A stretch of 64,000 bases of DNA from Microbacterium sp. ProA8 (GCF_039905635.1 NZ_CP157000.1:3534001-3598000), one strand, 5' to 3'. Shown: positions 53,022 to 61,813, numbered from the stretch's first letter. The notes: generated by a model from the sequence alone, not told the origin. Program-made: numbers and translations.

Positions 53022-53086
53022 GTCTGCTCGGTCCTCGTCCATGTGGTTCGGAACAGCGGCGTGCGGTTCAGATCAGCGCGTGCGGA

Positions 53087-54016
53087 TCAGCCCTGGCACT
53101 GGGTGGCGTCGGTCTTCTCGCAGATGTCGCGGATCAGGTCGTAGTACGCGTCGTCGACCGGCTTGGTCTCGAAGAAGACGCTCCGGAACCCGTCCGAGTC
53201 GGCGCTGTCGACGCCGCTGGCGATGATGTCGTCGATCGTGACCTCGGCGAGGATGCCGACCAGCTGGTCCTTCACGTCGTCCGGCAGCGTGTTCGAGTAC
53301 ACCAGCGGCGCGCCGGGGACCATGGTCTCCTCGATGATGCGCACCTTGTCGGACTTCTCGACCTCGCTGTCCTCCGCGAAGCCGGCCTCGCACTCGACAC
53401 CCTCACCGGTCTTCTGCACGCTCACGTCGTGCTTGCCCGCGAACACCGGCGTGACGTCGGTCTCGGGGTCGATGCCCTCCTCGAGGAGGTTGTAGGACGG
53501 GAACAGGTAGCCCGAGGTCGACGACGGGTCGACGAAGCAGACCTTCTTGCCGGCGAAGTCGGCGAGGGACTGGATGTCGCTGGCCGTCGGCACGATCGCC
53601 TGCGAGAAGTACCCGGGCTCCTGGCCCTCTTCGGTGACGATGGACGAGATCGGGGTGAGCTCGGCCCCGTTGTTGGTGGCCGTCACGTAGGTGAAGCCCG
53701 AGAACGAGGCGACGTCGATCTTGCCGGCGATGGCCGCTTCGATGAGCGCGGCGTAGTCGGTGGACTCGTGGTACTCCACGGTCTTGCCGGTCTCCTGCGC
53801 GATGTAGTCCATGAGCGGCTGGTAGTTGGTCTCGGTGTCGGCCGAGTCGGGCACGACCCCGAAGACGAGGGTCTCGGCGTCGACCGCGTAGCCGGCGGTC
53901 GTGGCGGTGTCTTCTTCAGTGGTGGCACCGGCGGTGCCGGAGCACGCGGACAGACCGAGAGCGAGGAGTGCGGCGCCGGCGAGTGCGATCGACGCGTTCT
54001 TTGCACGGAGGTTCAT
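53087..54016 (-). CDS. phnD: phosphonate-binding lipoprotein
   Basis: The 309-residue protein has a lipoprotein signal with LSAC lipobox and Cys25. The mature part is a PhnD/PtxB-type binding protein: LVFGVVPDSADTETNYQPLM, TDYAALIEAAIAGKIDVASF, KKVCFVDPSSTSGYLFPSYN and MVPGAPLVYSNTLPDDVK match the family. It is the first gene of the operon and faces away from the GntR gene. It binds alkyl or amino-alkyl phosphonates outside the membrane. Confidence 0.93.
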   Translation of the reverse strand: MNLRAKNASIALAGAALLALGLSACSGTAGATTEEDTATTAGYAVDAETLVFGVVPDSADTETNYQPLMDYIAQETGKTVEYHESTDYAALIEAAIAGKIDVASFSGFTYVTATNNGAELTPISSIVTEEGQEPGYFSQAIVPTASDIQSLADFAGKKVCFVDPSSTSGYLFPSYNLLEEGIDPETDVTPVFAGKHDVSVQKTGEGVECEAGFAEDSEVEKSDKVRIIEETMVPGAPLVYSNTLPDDVKDQLVGILAEVTIDDIIASGVDSADSDGFRSVFFETKPVDDAYYDLIRDICEKTDATQCQG

Positions 54017-54081
54017 GACAGCCTTTCGGGTGAGGGGAGGGATGAAGAACCTCCAGAACTCTCGCACCCCGGCATTCGAGA

Positions 54082-54117
54082 AATGTACCTACGTAGTCAA
54101 TGTTCAAAGGTTGTTCA
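54082..54117. promoter_or_regulatory. phnD promoter region with CTACGTAG palindrome
   Basis: On the minus strand TACATT (54082-54087) is a candidate -10, with TTTGAA 16 bases upstream. CTACGTAG (54089-54096) lies in the spacer, and TGTTCA repeats at 54101 and 54112. This is the most likely site for the divergent GntR repressor. Confidence 0.4.
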
Positions 54118-54178
54118 CCTAACTCGACGCCAGAAGAACACTCGGTGCCGCACCGCCTGGGGGCACCGCGACCCTGAG

Positions 54179-54184
54179 TAGTAT
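54179..54184 (+). promoter_or_regulatory. -10 box TAGTAT, leaderless type
   Basis: TAGTAT ends exactly six bases before GTG 54191 and decides that start for the GntR gene; no RBS is present. Confidence 0.6.
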
Positions 54185-54190
54185 TCCCAT

Positions 54191-54943
54191 GTGGCAGACA
54201 CGGTATACAAGCTGATCGCAGACGACCTGCGCGGACTCATCGTCAGCGGCAGGCTCGCGCCCGGCGACGATGTGCCGACCGAGGCCGAGCTGGCACAGCG
54301 CTGGAACACCTCGCGCGGCCCCATCCGCAACGCTCTCGCCACCCTGCGCCACGAGGGGCTCATCGAGACCACCCGCGGGCGACCGGCTCGCGTCACCGCC
54401 CGCAAGGCGCACCAGGCCGTCGACGTCTCGATCCCTTTCACACGCTGGGCCCGCGACATCGGCGCGGTTCCCGGTGCGCGCACGCAGGAGGTGAGCCTGC
54501 GGCGAGCGGATGCCGAGAAGGCGGCGCTCCTCGGCATCGCGGAGGGCGACCTCGTCGTCGACGTGCTGCGCCTGCGACTGCTCGACGGCCGCCTGACCAT
54601 GCTCGAGCGCCTCACCTACATCGAGCCCGTCGGGCGGGTGCTGTTCGGCGTCGACCTCGACACCGTGTCGATCACCGAGTACCTCGAGGAGCACGGCACC
54701 GGCTCGGCCGATGTGGACCACGAGATCGATGCGATCGCGGCGGACGAGACCGACAGCCGCCTGCTCGAGGTGCCACTCGGTTCCCCCGTGCTGCGCCTGC
54801 GCCGCGTCACGCGGGATGCCGCCGGACGCACGTTCGAGGCATCCGACGACCGCTACCTGAGCGATGTGGTGCGCTTCACGGTGTCGGCCTCCGGGCGCTC
54901 GCGCCAGGGCGACGCGTACGTGCGCCCGCTCGGCAGCGCCTGA
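54191..54943 (+). CDS. GntR/HutC-family regulator of the phosphonate operon
   Basis: The 250-residue protein has an N-terminal GntR winged helix (about 1-72: DLRGLIVSGRLAPGDDVPTE, AELAQRWNTSRGPIRNALAT, LRHEGLIETTRGR) and a C-terminal UTRA effector domain (about 90-245: ERLTYIEPVGRVLFGVDLDT, LGSPVLRLRRVTRDAAGRTF, SDDRYLSDVVRFTV). HutC/PhnF-type proteins respond to small ligands and repress divergent operons. A phosphonate or its breakdown product is the likely ligand. Confidence 0.93.
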   Translation: MADTVYKLIADDLRGLIVSGRLAPGDDVPTEAELAQRWNTSRGPIRNALATLRHEGLIETTRGRPARVTARKAHQAVDVSIPFTRWARDIGAVPGARTQEVSLRRADAEKAALLGIAEGDLVVDVLRLRLLDGRLTMLERLTYIEPVGRVLFGVDLDTVSITEYLEEHGTGSADVDHEIDAIAADETDSRLLEVPLGSPVLRLRRVTRDAAGRTFEASDDRYLSDVVRFTVSASGRSRQGDAYVRPLGSA

Positions 54944-54949
54944 CCCGAC

Positions 54950-55813
54950 TCACACCGCGAGCAGCGCGATCCCGGCCACGACCACGGCCGATGCGGCCAG
55001 GCGCGCACCCGGGCGCGCCTCGCGCAGCACGAACGCACCGAACAGGCTGACCAGCACCACGCTCACCTCGCGCATCGGGGCGACGATGGACACCGGCGCG
55101 ATCGTGACGGCCGCGAGCACCAGGATGTACGACAGCGGAGACAGGATGCCGAACACCAGCAGTCGCCGCCAGTCCCGTCGCAGCGTCCGCAGGCCTTCGG
55201 GAAGACGTCGGCCGAGCAGCGCGGTGAACACCGGGACCTCGAGGGCGGTGCAGCCGACCATGAAGGCGACCGGCGAGATGCTCCAGGTGCGCAGCGCCTG
55301 GGCGTCCCACAGCGTGTAGGCGGCGATCGCCGCCCCGGTGAGGAGCCCGAACATGAGGGCGGGATCGAACCGTCCGGCGTGCGTCGAGCTGCCCCGATCG
55401 ATGAAGCCGATGCCGATCACGCCCACGATGATCGCGGCGACGCCGACGAGCGCGATCGGCGACGGGCGTTCGCCCAGCACCGCGACCGCGATCACCACGG
55501 TGATCAGCGGACCGCTCCCCCGCGCCGTCGCGTAGACGGTGGAGAGGTTGCCGACGGCGTAGCCCCGCTGCAGCACGAGCATGTACGCCACGTGCAGTGC
55601 GGCCGACACGGCCACGCCGATCGCGAACCCGTGCAGGTCGCCGGCGCCGATCCCTCCGGTCCGCGGCACCACCGGCAGCCACAGCAGGGTGCTCGCGACC
55701 GACCCGGCCCACAGGAACGGCAGGCCGGAGCGGCTGGCTCCATGCGCGATCACGTTCCACGACGCGTGGGCGACGGCAGCGGCGAGGACGAGCAGGATGG
55801 CGAGAGTTGACAC
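54950..55813 (-). CDS. EamA/DMT-family transporter under a ykkC-type riboswitch
   Basis: The 287-residue protein has ten membrane segments as two EamA repeats (about 1-140 and 150-287): AHASWNVIAHGASRSGLPFL, ARGSGPLITVVIAVAVLGER, then AYTLWDAQALRTWSISPVAF and LVSLFGAFVLREARPGARL. These exporters move small metabolites. A ykkC-class riboswitch lies in its leader, so the ligand could be guanidinium or another ykkC ligand. GTG 55813 has GGAAGGG upstream. It converges on the GntR gene. Confidence 0.9.
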   Translation of the reverse strand: MSTLAILLVLAAAVAHASWNVIAHGASRSGLPFLWAGSVASTLLWLPVVPRTGGIGAGDLHGFAIGVAVSAALHVAYMLVLQRGYAVGNLSTVYATARGSGPLITVVIAVAVLGERPSPIALVGVAAIIVGVIGIGFIDRGSSTHAGRFDPALMFGLLTGAAIAAYTLWDAQALRTWSISPVAFMVGCTALEVPVFTALLGRRLPEGLRTLRRDWRRLLVFGILSPLSYILVLAAVTIAPVSIVAPMREVSVVLVSLFGAFVLREARPGARLAASAVVVAGIALLAV

Positions 55814-55844
55814 GCGGGACCCTTCCGCTCGCCGCGGGCGCGAC

Positions 55845-55965
55845 GAACAGGGTCCTCCGGGCTTTTGTCCTGTCAGATGACGGCCCGCCGCACGGGCGGC
55901 GGATCGTGGCGCCGCTCGGACCAGGCGAGCCGAGACTCCGGAACCCTAGGCGCTATCACGATCAC
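55845..55965 (-). ncRNA. ykkC-class riboswitch (guanidine-I-like)
   Basis: On the minus strand the conserved ykkC blocks appear in order: CTAGGGTTCCGG (55949-55938), GCCTGGTCCGAGCGG (55926-55912), a variable stem-loop (CCGCCGCCCGTGCGGCGG), and ACAGGACAAAAGCCCGGAGG (55872-55853). The family consensus contains CUAGGGUUCCG, CUGGUCCGAGAG and ACGGGACAAAAGCCCGGGAG (recalled). It lies 30-150 bases before an EamA transporter. Guanidine-I, ppGpp, PRPP and related subtypes share this scaffold, so the ligand is not certain from reading alone. Confidence 0.85.
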
Positions 55966-56026
55966 CGTAGCAGGCTCCTGGCGGGTGTCCGCAGCAGCGG
56001 CGGCGCGCTGCGAGACACCTCGACGC

Positions 56027-56062
56027 ACGTGGGGGCCCGGCCTTCCGGCCGGGCCCCCACGT
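56027..56062. terminator. 16-bp hairpin terminator of the subtilase gene
   Basis: ACGTGGGGGCCCGGCC and GGCCGGGCCCCCACGT pair perfectly around TTCC. The hairpin begins seven bases after the stop of the minus-strand protease gene. Confidence 0.85.
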
Positions 56063-56068
56063 CGCGGC

Positions 56069-58693
56069 TCAGGCGGCCGCGTTGATCGCCTCGTACAGGT
56101 TCTTGAACGAGGTGAGCGCGCTCTGCGACGGGTTCGCCGCCGTGCGCTCGGCCTCACCGGCCTGGATCACGGCGCCCACCGTGGAGTCGGCTGTGCCGTC
56201 CCCGTTGGTGTCGACCGGATCGCTCAGCGCGATGGACCCGTCGGCGACGTTGAGCCACAGCGACAGCAGATGCGCGTCGAACTGGTTCTCCGCGTTCTTC
56301 GTCTGCTTCGGCCACAGCGCCGACACCGCCTCCGGGATGGTCGTCAGCGGCACCTTCTCGTCGAACACGGCGCTGAGCACCCGCACGACCGAGAGGAGGC
56401 ACAGCTTCTCGTCCACCGTGTGCAGCGCGCTGCGCTTGTCGCGGTAGTCGGTCTGCCACACGCCCAGCGTTCCGGCATCGGTGCTGGTGCCGAGGATCAC
56501 GACCTGGACATCGTCGGATGCCGAGCCTCCGTCGTCGTCCGACACCTCGACGCCGGTCGTCGCAGCGCACGCGATCGCGTACGTGTGCGGTGCGGCATCC
56601 GTCACATCCCGAGGCTGGATGCTCGGGCTCGGGTCCGCGTCGACGGCCGGCGGGTTCACCAGGCTCGTGTGACTGGCCGTCGCGCCGTCACCGTAGTCCC
56701 ACGCGAACACGAGGTCGTCGCTGCCCGGGTCGGTGCCCCGCGCCTCGAAGGCCACCGGGTCACCGGCGGTGCCGAACACGATGTCCTGGCCGTTCCACGA
56801 CGTCGTCGGCGGTCCGGTGATCTCGGCCGTCGGGGCGACGTTGGACACCGTCGCGGTGCCCGCGTCGGAGCCCGCGCCGCCGTCGTTGTCGGTCACCGTG
56901 AGGGTGACCGGGAACGAGCCGTCGTCGCCGTAGACGTGCGTCGCCTCGACCGATGTGCCGGTCACGGTGGCGGCCGTCACGGTGCCGTCGCCCCAATCGA
57001 CGCTGGCCGTGTGCGTGTCGTTCACACCCGGGTCGGCGAAATGCGCGGCGAGCGTCACGACGTCGTTCTCGTCGGCTGCGGTGACCGAGTCGACCACGAC
57101 CGCCGGAGCGACGTTGTCGACGTGCAGCGAGAACGAGGTTTCTCCCGTCTCACCCTTGTCGTCCGTCGCGGTGATGGTCACGGTCGCATCGGCGGGTCCG
57201 TCCGGGGGCGTGTACGACCACGACCACGTCGAGCCCGAGGGCGTCACGGTGCCGATGCTCGCAGTGAGCGCGGTGATGGTGCCGTCGGCATCCGTCGCCG
57301 TTCCGGAGTTCGTCGCCTGCGACCCCTCGTCGACCATGACCGCCGCAGCGTCCGCGGTGACCACGGGGGCCGCGTTCGCCGACTGCAGCGCCGCGAGCAG
57401 GTCGAGGCGCGGCGTCGTGTTCGTCGTCGTCCCGGCCGCGTTCGTGGTGTACGTGATCGGCACGCCGGTCGACGTGATGTCGGCCAGCAGGTTCGCGATG
57501 GGTCGCGACGGGTAGGCCGAGCGCAGCACGGCCAGCGCACCGGCGACGAACGGAGTCGACATGGACGTGCCGCTCTTGCTGCCGTACACGTCGTCGTCGA
57601 TCGAGGAGTCGATCGACGAGCCCGGGGCCATGACATCGATGAGCGGACCGCGGTTGCCCGAGTTCGTCGTCGTGTCGTCGTCGTTGGTGCGGCCGACGGT
57701 GAACGCCGTCGAGATGCAGCCGGGCGCGCCCACCGCGTTGAGGAACGAGTTGTTCCCGGAGGCGATGACCGTCGCGATGCCGGCAGCGAGGTTGCTGTCG
57801 ATCGCGGCCTTGCGGCTGTCGCCGTCGCAGGCGGACGAGTTGTTGCCGCCCCCGAGGCTCATGTTGCTCGCCACGACGTTCCATGCCGGGTTCGCCGCCG
57901 CCTGGCCTCGCACCCAGTCGAGTCCCTGGATCTGATCCGAGACGTACGACAGCACGCAGGGTGCGGGGTTGGGTGCACAGTCGCTCGCGACGTTGACCCG
58001 CGTGAACACCTGCACCGCGATGATCTGCGCGTCGGGCGCGACCCCGTTGCCCGGCGGCGAACCGCCGGCGTCGTCGGCCGAGCTGCCGGCCGCGATGCCC
58101 GCGACGTGGGTGCCGTGGTCGCAGATGTTGCCGCCGCCGTCCACACAGGTCGCGTTGTTGTCGCTGTCGATGTCGGCGGAGGTGTCCTCGGTCGTGCCGT
58201 CGGGGCAGAGGCTCGCCTCGTCGCCGTCGCCGTCATCGTCGTCGGGGTCCGAGAAGCAGTGCTGGGCGACGATGCGCGACCCGAAGAACGGGTGGTCGGC
58301 GTCGATGCCCGAGTCGAGGATGGCGACGGTGGCACCAGCCCCGGTGTAACCGAGCGCCTGGACGTCGTCGGCGTTCACGACCGCCAGCGTGTTGGCGAGC
58401 GCGGGCGGATCCGCGAAGTCCTCCACCACTCCGACGACGTGCGGATTGTGGCGCAGTCCCTTCACTGCCGGCTCCGGCACCTCCATGATCACGTACGGCA
58501 TCGTCGCCGTCTTCTTCACATCGGTCGCTCCCCCGGCGACTCCTCGCACGACCTGGTCAGCCGACGCCTTGCGGTCGAGCTGCACGATGACGCGCACCCG
58601 ATCCGGCGGGGCGGCGTTCGCGGGTGGCGCGAGCGCCAGCACACCGAGCGTCACCGCACAGGCAGCGAGTATCGAGACGATCCTGGACCTCAT
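56069..58693 (-). CDS. secreted subtilase (S8 peptidase) with PKD-type domains
   Basis: The 874-residue protein has a signal peptide (1-27, cleaved near ANA), an I9-like propeptide (about 32-95) and a subtilisin domain. The catalytic triad is Asp127 (AILDSGIDADHP), His193 (CDHGTHVAGIAAG) and Ser377 (SGTSMSTPFVAGALAVL), with Asn314 (ASGNN) for the oxyanion hole. An acidic insert (SDPDDDDGDGDEA, about 148-160) may bind Ca2+. Two or three PKD/immunoglobulin-like repeats follow (about 455-740), then a dockerin-like end with DTNGDGTADSTVG. ATG 58693 has GGGGGGA upstream. It acts outside the cell. Confidence 0.95.
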   Translation of the reverse strand: MRSRIVSILAACAVTLGVLALAPPANAAPPDRVRVIVQLDRKASADQVVRGVAGGATDVKKTATMPYVIMEVPEPAVKGLRHNPHVVGVVEDFADPPALANTLAVVNADDVQALGYTGAGATVAILDSGIDADHPFFGSRIVAQHCFSDPDDDDGDGDEASLCPDGTTEDTSADIDSDNNATCVDGGGNICDHGTHVAGIAAGSSADDAGGSPPGNGVAPDAQIIAVQVFTRVNVASDCAPNPAPCVLSYVSDQIQGLDWVRGQAAANPAWNVVASNMSLGGGNNSSACDGDSRKAAIDSNLAAGIATVIASGNNSFLNAVGAPGCISTAFTVGRTNDDDTTTNSGNRGPLIDVMAPGSSIDSSIDDDVYGSKSGTSMSTPFVAGALAVLRSAYPSRPIANLLADITSTGVPITYTTNAAGTTTNTTPRLDLLAALQSANAAPVVTADAAAVMVDEGSQATNSGTATDADGTITALTASIGTVTPSGSTWSWSYTPPDGPADATVTITATDDKGETGETSFSLHVDNVAPAVVVDSVTAADENDVVTLAAHFADPGVNDTHTASVDWGDGTVTAATVTGTSVEATHVYGDDGSFPVTLTVTDNDGGAGSDAGTATVSNVAPTAEITGPPTTSWNGQDIVFGTAGDPVAFEARGTDPGSDDLVFAWDYGDGATASHTSLVNPPAVDADPSPSIQPRDVTDAAPHTYAIACAATTGVEVSDDDGGSASDDVQVVILGTSTDAGTLGVWQTDYRDKRSALHTVDEKLCLLSVVRVLSAVFDEKVPLTTIPEAVSALWPKQTKNAENQFDAHLLSLWLNVADGSIALSDPVDTNGDGTADSTVGAVIQAGEAERTAANPSQSALTSFKNLYEAINAAA

Positions 58694-58851
58694 GATGGTT
58701 CCCCCCATCAGTCGGCGCACCCCGGTTCCGGGCGCACGCCCGGTGGTACCTCCACCACCGCAGAAGAGGGCGCGGCGACCCCGGTGATACCCGCCGAAGT
58801 CGGCGGGCCCCGCTCACCGTCGAGGCCGGCGCGACGCGCGCCCGGCCCGGC

Positions 58852-60513
58852 TCAGCGGAAGTCGGCGAGCGCGCGGTGCACCGATGCGACGGCGCTGGAG
58901 CCCTCGCCGACCGCCGCAGCGACGCGCTTCATCGAGCCGCGGCGCACATCGCCGGCTGCGAAGATCCGCGGCACGGACGTCTCGAACGGCAGCGGCTCCC
59001 GCCCGAGGCCCTGCCAGCGCTGAAGCGCCTGGACAGAGACGTCGGTGCCGGTGCGCAGGAACCCGTCGGCATCGCGGTCGAGCTCGGCCAGCCACGCCGT
59101 GGCGGGTTCGGCGCCGATGAAGCAGAAGAGCCCGCGCGCCGCGACGTCCCCGACGGAATCGATGCTCACGCGCTCGAGCGCGGATTCGCCGCCGAGCCCG
59201 ACGACGCGCGAGCCGGTGTGGACGTCGATCCGCGGGTCTTCGAGCAGGCGGTCCACGAGGTACGACGACATCCGGCTGCCGAGGTCGGAGCCGCGCACCA
59301 CCAGGTGCACGGGGCATCCGTTCGCCGCGAGGTACAGCGACGCCTGGCCCGCGGAGTTCGCGCCGCCCACGACCACGACCGGCGACTCCAGCACCTGGCG
59401 GAGCTCCAGCGGCGTCGCGGCGTAGAAGATGCCGGCGCCCTCGAACTCGTTCCACCGCTCCAGATCGAGCGTGCGATATGCGGCGCCGGAGGTGACGATC
59501 ACGGTGCGGGTGCGGATGAGGCGCCCATCGGTGAGGGCGATGTCGATGTCGTCCCCGACAGGGCGCAGGTCGACGGCCTCGCAGGGCGCATAGACGCGCA
59601 CCCCGAACTTCAGCGCCTGCAGCGAGGCCTGGCCGATCAGGTCGCCGCCGCTGACCCCGAACGGGAAACCCAGGAAGTTCTCGATCCTCGACGTCGCCGC
59701 CGCCTGCCCGCCCGGGGCGACGGCATCCAGCAGCACCGTGTCGAGACCTTCGGACGCACCATAGATCGCCGCGGCGAGCCCGGCGGGCCCGCCGCCCACG
59801 ACGACGAGATCCACGACCTCGTCGGCGCGCGCGTGATAGCTCAGCCCCAGGCGCTCCGCGACCGTGCCCGGCGTCGCGCGGGGCATGGGCTCACCCTGGA
59901 TGAACGCGACGGGAAGGTCGTCGAGGGTGATCCCGTGCTCGCCGAGCGCGCCGAGATCGCCCGGGCCGAGCTCGACCGCCGTGTGGACGAGGTCGAGCCT
60001 CTCCGCGAAGCGCCGCAGCGTCAGGAAGTCGCGTGACGAGCGGGGACCGACCAGCTTGAGGGTCAGCGCGGCCGGTCCGCGACGGAGCATCTCGCGCCGG
60101 GCCCACAGCGCCTGCAGCACGATGTCGCAGAGCTCGTCGTCCTCGGCCATCAGCAGCCGCAGCCGTGCCCGGTTCACCCGCAGCATCCGGCCCGCTTGCG
60201 ACGCGCGAGCCGAGAGGAACGCCCCCTGCCCGTTGAGCAGCCCCAGCTCGCCGACGAAGCTGCGCGGGCCCATCGTGCCGACCACCGTCTCGTCGACCCA
60301 GCCGAACGCGACTCGGACGATCTCGACCTCGCCGGTGTCCACCAGGATCAGGTCGTAGTCGAGATCGCCCGCCTGGAAGAGATACTCGCCCTCCGTGACA
60401 TCGTGCGGCTCGCCGAACGCCAGCAGCCGCTGCCACTGCGCCTCCGACAGCGCGGGCTTCGTCATCCGTTCGATCTCTCGCTGCTTCGCCGGCGAGACCT
60501 CGCGCGCGCTCAT
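58852..60513 (-). CDS. cyclic-nucleotide-domain/thioredoxin-reductase-like flavoprotein without CxxC
   Basis: The 553-residue protein has a CRP-type cyclic-nucleotide-binding beta roll (about 25-125), a thioredoxin-like linker domain (about 148-225), then a thioredoxin-reductase fold: VVVGGGPAGLAAAIYGASEG (FAD, 237-256), NFLGFPFGVSGGDL, VVGGANSAGQASLYLA (NAD(P), 381-396) and IFAAGDVRRGSMKRVAAAVG. In place of the redox CxxC there is YAAT (364-367), so it cannot cycle like TrxR. It overlaps the UBP zinc-finger gene by 4 bases. It is probably a redox sensor or an NAD(P)H oxidoreductase. Confidence 0.92.
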   Translation of the reverse strand: MSAREVSPAKQREIERMTKPALSEAQWQRLLAFGEPHDVTEGEYLFQAGDLDYDLILVDTGEVEIVRVAFGWVDETVVGTMGPRSFVGELGLLNGQGAFLSARASQAGRMLRVNRARLRLLMAEDDELCDIVLQALWARREMLRRGPAALTLKLVGPRSSRDFLTLRRFAERLDLVHTAVELGPGDLGALGEHGITLDDLPVAFIQGEPMPRATPGTVAERLGLSYHARADEVVDLVVVGGGPAGLAAAIYGASEGLDTVLLDAVAPGGQAAATSRIENFLGFPFGVSGGDLIGQASLQALKFGVRVYAPCEAVDLRPVGDDIDIALTDGRLIRTRTVIVTSGAAYRTLDLERWNEFEGAGIFYAATPLELRQVLESPVVVVGGANSAGQASLYLAANGCPVHLVVRGSDLGSRMSSYLVDRLLEDPRIDVHTGSRVVGLGGESALERVSIDSVGDVAARGLFCFIGAEPATAWLAELDRDADGFLRTGTDVSVQALQRWQGLGREPLPFETSVPRIFAAGDVRRGSMKRVAAAVGEGSSAVASVHRALADFR

Positions 60514-60857
60514 CGGTGGATCAGCTCCCGCCAGTCGGCCGGCAGCCTGTCCGCCGGACCCGGCGATGGCTGAAAGTCGGGTCGGGCCACGGGCGGCGCG
60601 AGTTCCGGACCGTCCACGTAGTCCGCATCGATGTAGTCCCAGAACCAGCTCTCGCCCGGCTCGAAGCTGCGCACGTAGCGGTGGCCGCTGGAGCGGAAGT
60701 GCGCCGTCGCGTGCTGCGCGGGCGACGTGTCGCAGCATCCGACATGTCCGCACACGGCGCATCGCCGCAGGTGCACCCACCAGCCGCCGACCGCGTCGCA
60801 ATCGGCGCAGCCCTCGCCCGAAGGCGGCACGGTGGGGTCGATCTCATCCAGGCTCAT
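60510..60857 (-). CDS. UBP-type zinc-finger protein
   Basis: The 115-residue protein has the ZnF-UBP pattern: Cys17 and Cys20 (CADCDA), Cys33, Cys36 and Cys41 (CAVCGHVGCC), then His49, His53 and His59 (QHATAHFRSSGH). The C-terminus is short and Pro-rich. In bacteria such proteins are often paired with the flavoprotein that follows here. Its ligand is unknown, as bacteria have no ubiquitin. GAGAGG precedes ATG 60857. Confidence 0.9.
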   Translation of the reverse strand: MSLDEIDPTVPPSGEGCADCDAVGGWWVHLRRCAVCGHVGCCDTSPAQHATAHFRSSGHRYVRSFEPGESWFWDYIDADYVDGPELAPPVARPDFQPSPGPADRLPADWRELIHR

Positions 60858-60960
60858 CCGCCTGCCTCTCGTCCGGCGCGTTCCAACGGTGCGATGCTAA
60901 CGCCCCCGCGAGGTGCGCGGCCGAGATCCGCCATGCCGCCGGTGCCCCGAAGCTCCGGAG

Positions 60961-61812
60961 TCAGTCGAACACGGCCGCCGTGTCGCGCGGGTAGGCGCCG
61001 CCGGCGAGCTTCACGAGCCGCGCGTGGGCGTACTCGCAGACCAGCGCGTGGCGGTAGACCATGCGCGGCACGTCGACGTTCGAGTCCATCCAGAGGCTCA
61101 TGCCGGCGAGCTTCCAGTGCCGGAACGTCTCGTCGTCGCACACCAGCGCGAGGATCTCCAGGAACGAGTCGTCGAACCGGATGGAGTGCACCGCGCGGCG
61201 GTACTCCTCGACGGTCAGCGCCATCGAGAACGGGATGTTCATGAAGCACAGTGCGGTCTGGATGTCGAGGTTGAGCAGGCGGTGGCGCCGCCGTTCGGCG
61301 TCCAGGGGCGGGACGTCGAGCTGCGCGAAGTCGAGGTGCTCGGGCCGGGTCAGCGGGATGCCGTCCAGGGCGATGAGCACGTCGTAGACGTTGACGTCGT
61401 GCTCCACCACCGCCGAGTCGCCCAGTCCCGCGAGCGTCTCGGGCCGCAGCGTCACCGGCTCCATGTCAGCCGAGGTGTTCCGGATGATGAAGTTGACCAG
61501 ATTCGTCTCGATCACGAAGTGCCGGATGAGCAGCTCCACGGCATCCGGCGACACGAACCTGCGGAGGAACCAGACGCACAGGGTGTCCATGGTCCGCAGC
61601 GGCATCCAGCGAAAGGGCAGCACGCGTTTGACGATCGAGACGAGTGCGACGAGCACGCGGGAGAGCACGCGCGCGACCGGATAGAGCCAGCGTCGTGACA
61701 GCCGCCGCTGGTCGTCGATGATCTGCCGCACCAGCGCGCGATCGAGCGGCACCGACGGATCGGCGTAGATCGCCTCCCACATGCTGGGGTCGGATCGCAC
61801 GAACTCCGGCAC
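60961..61812 (-). CDS. unknown protein of the KAS III/HDO cassette, 283 aa
   Basis: I do not recognise this family. From GTG 61812 it gives 283 residues. It is mainly helical, with a basic, hydrophobic part at about 45-85 (RWLYPVARVLSRVLVALVSI, then VKRVLPFRWMPLRTM) that may touch the membrane, followed by FVSPDAVELLIRHFVIETNL and a C-terminal half with DIQTALCFMNIPFSMALTVE and FRHWKLAGMSLWMDSN. The start lies two bases after the stop of the diiron-oxidase gene with AGGAA upstream, so it is translationally coupled. It is probably a partner or scaffold in the same pathway. Confidence 0.75.
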   Translation of the reverse strand: MPEFVRSDPSMWEAIYADPSVPLDRALVRQIIDDQRRLSRRWLYPVARVLSRVLVALVSIVKRVLPFRWMPLRTMDTLCVWFLRRFVSPDAVELLIRHFVIETNLVNFIIRNTSADMEPVTLRPETLAGLGDSAVVEHDVNVYDVLIALDGIPLTRPEHLDFAQLDVPPLDAERRRHRLLNLDIQTALCFMNIPFSMALTVEEYRRAVHSIRFDDSFLEILALVCDDETFRHWKLAGMSLWMDSNVDVPRMVYRHALVCEYAHARLVKLAGGAYPRDTAAVFD

Positions 61813-61813
61813 G

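Noticed and set aside
55865..59023. Open frame of over 1000 codons opposite the subtilase gene
   Set aside because: It is Arg/His/Asp-rich without domains and is the mirror of the protease frame, which has a signal peptide and catalytic triad.
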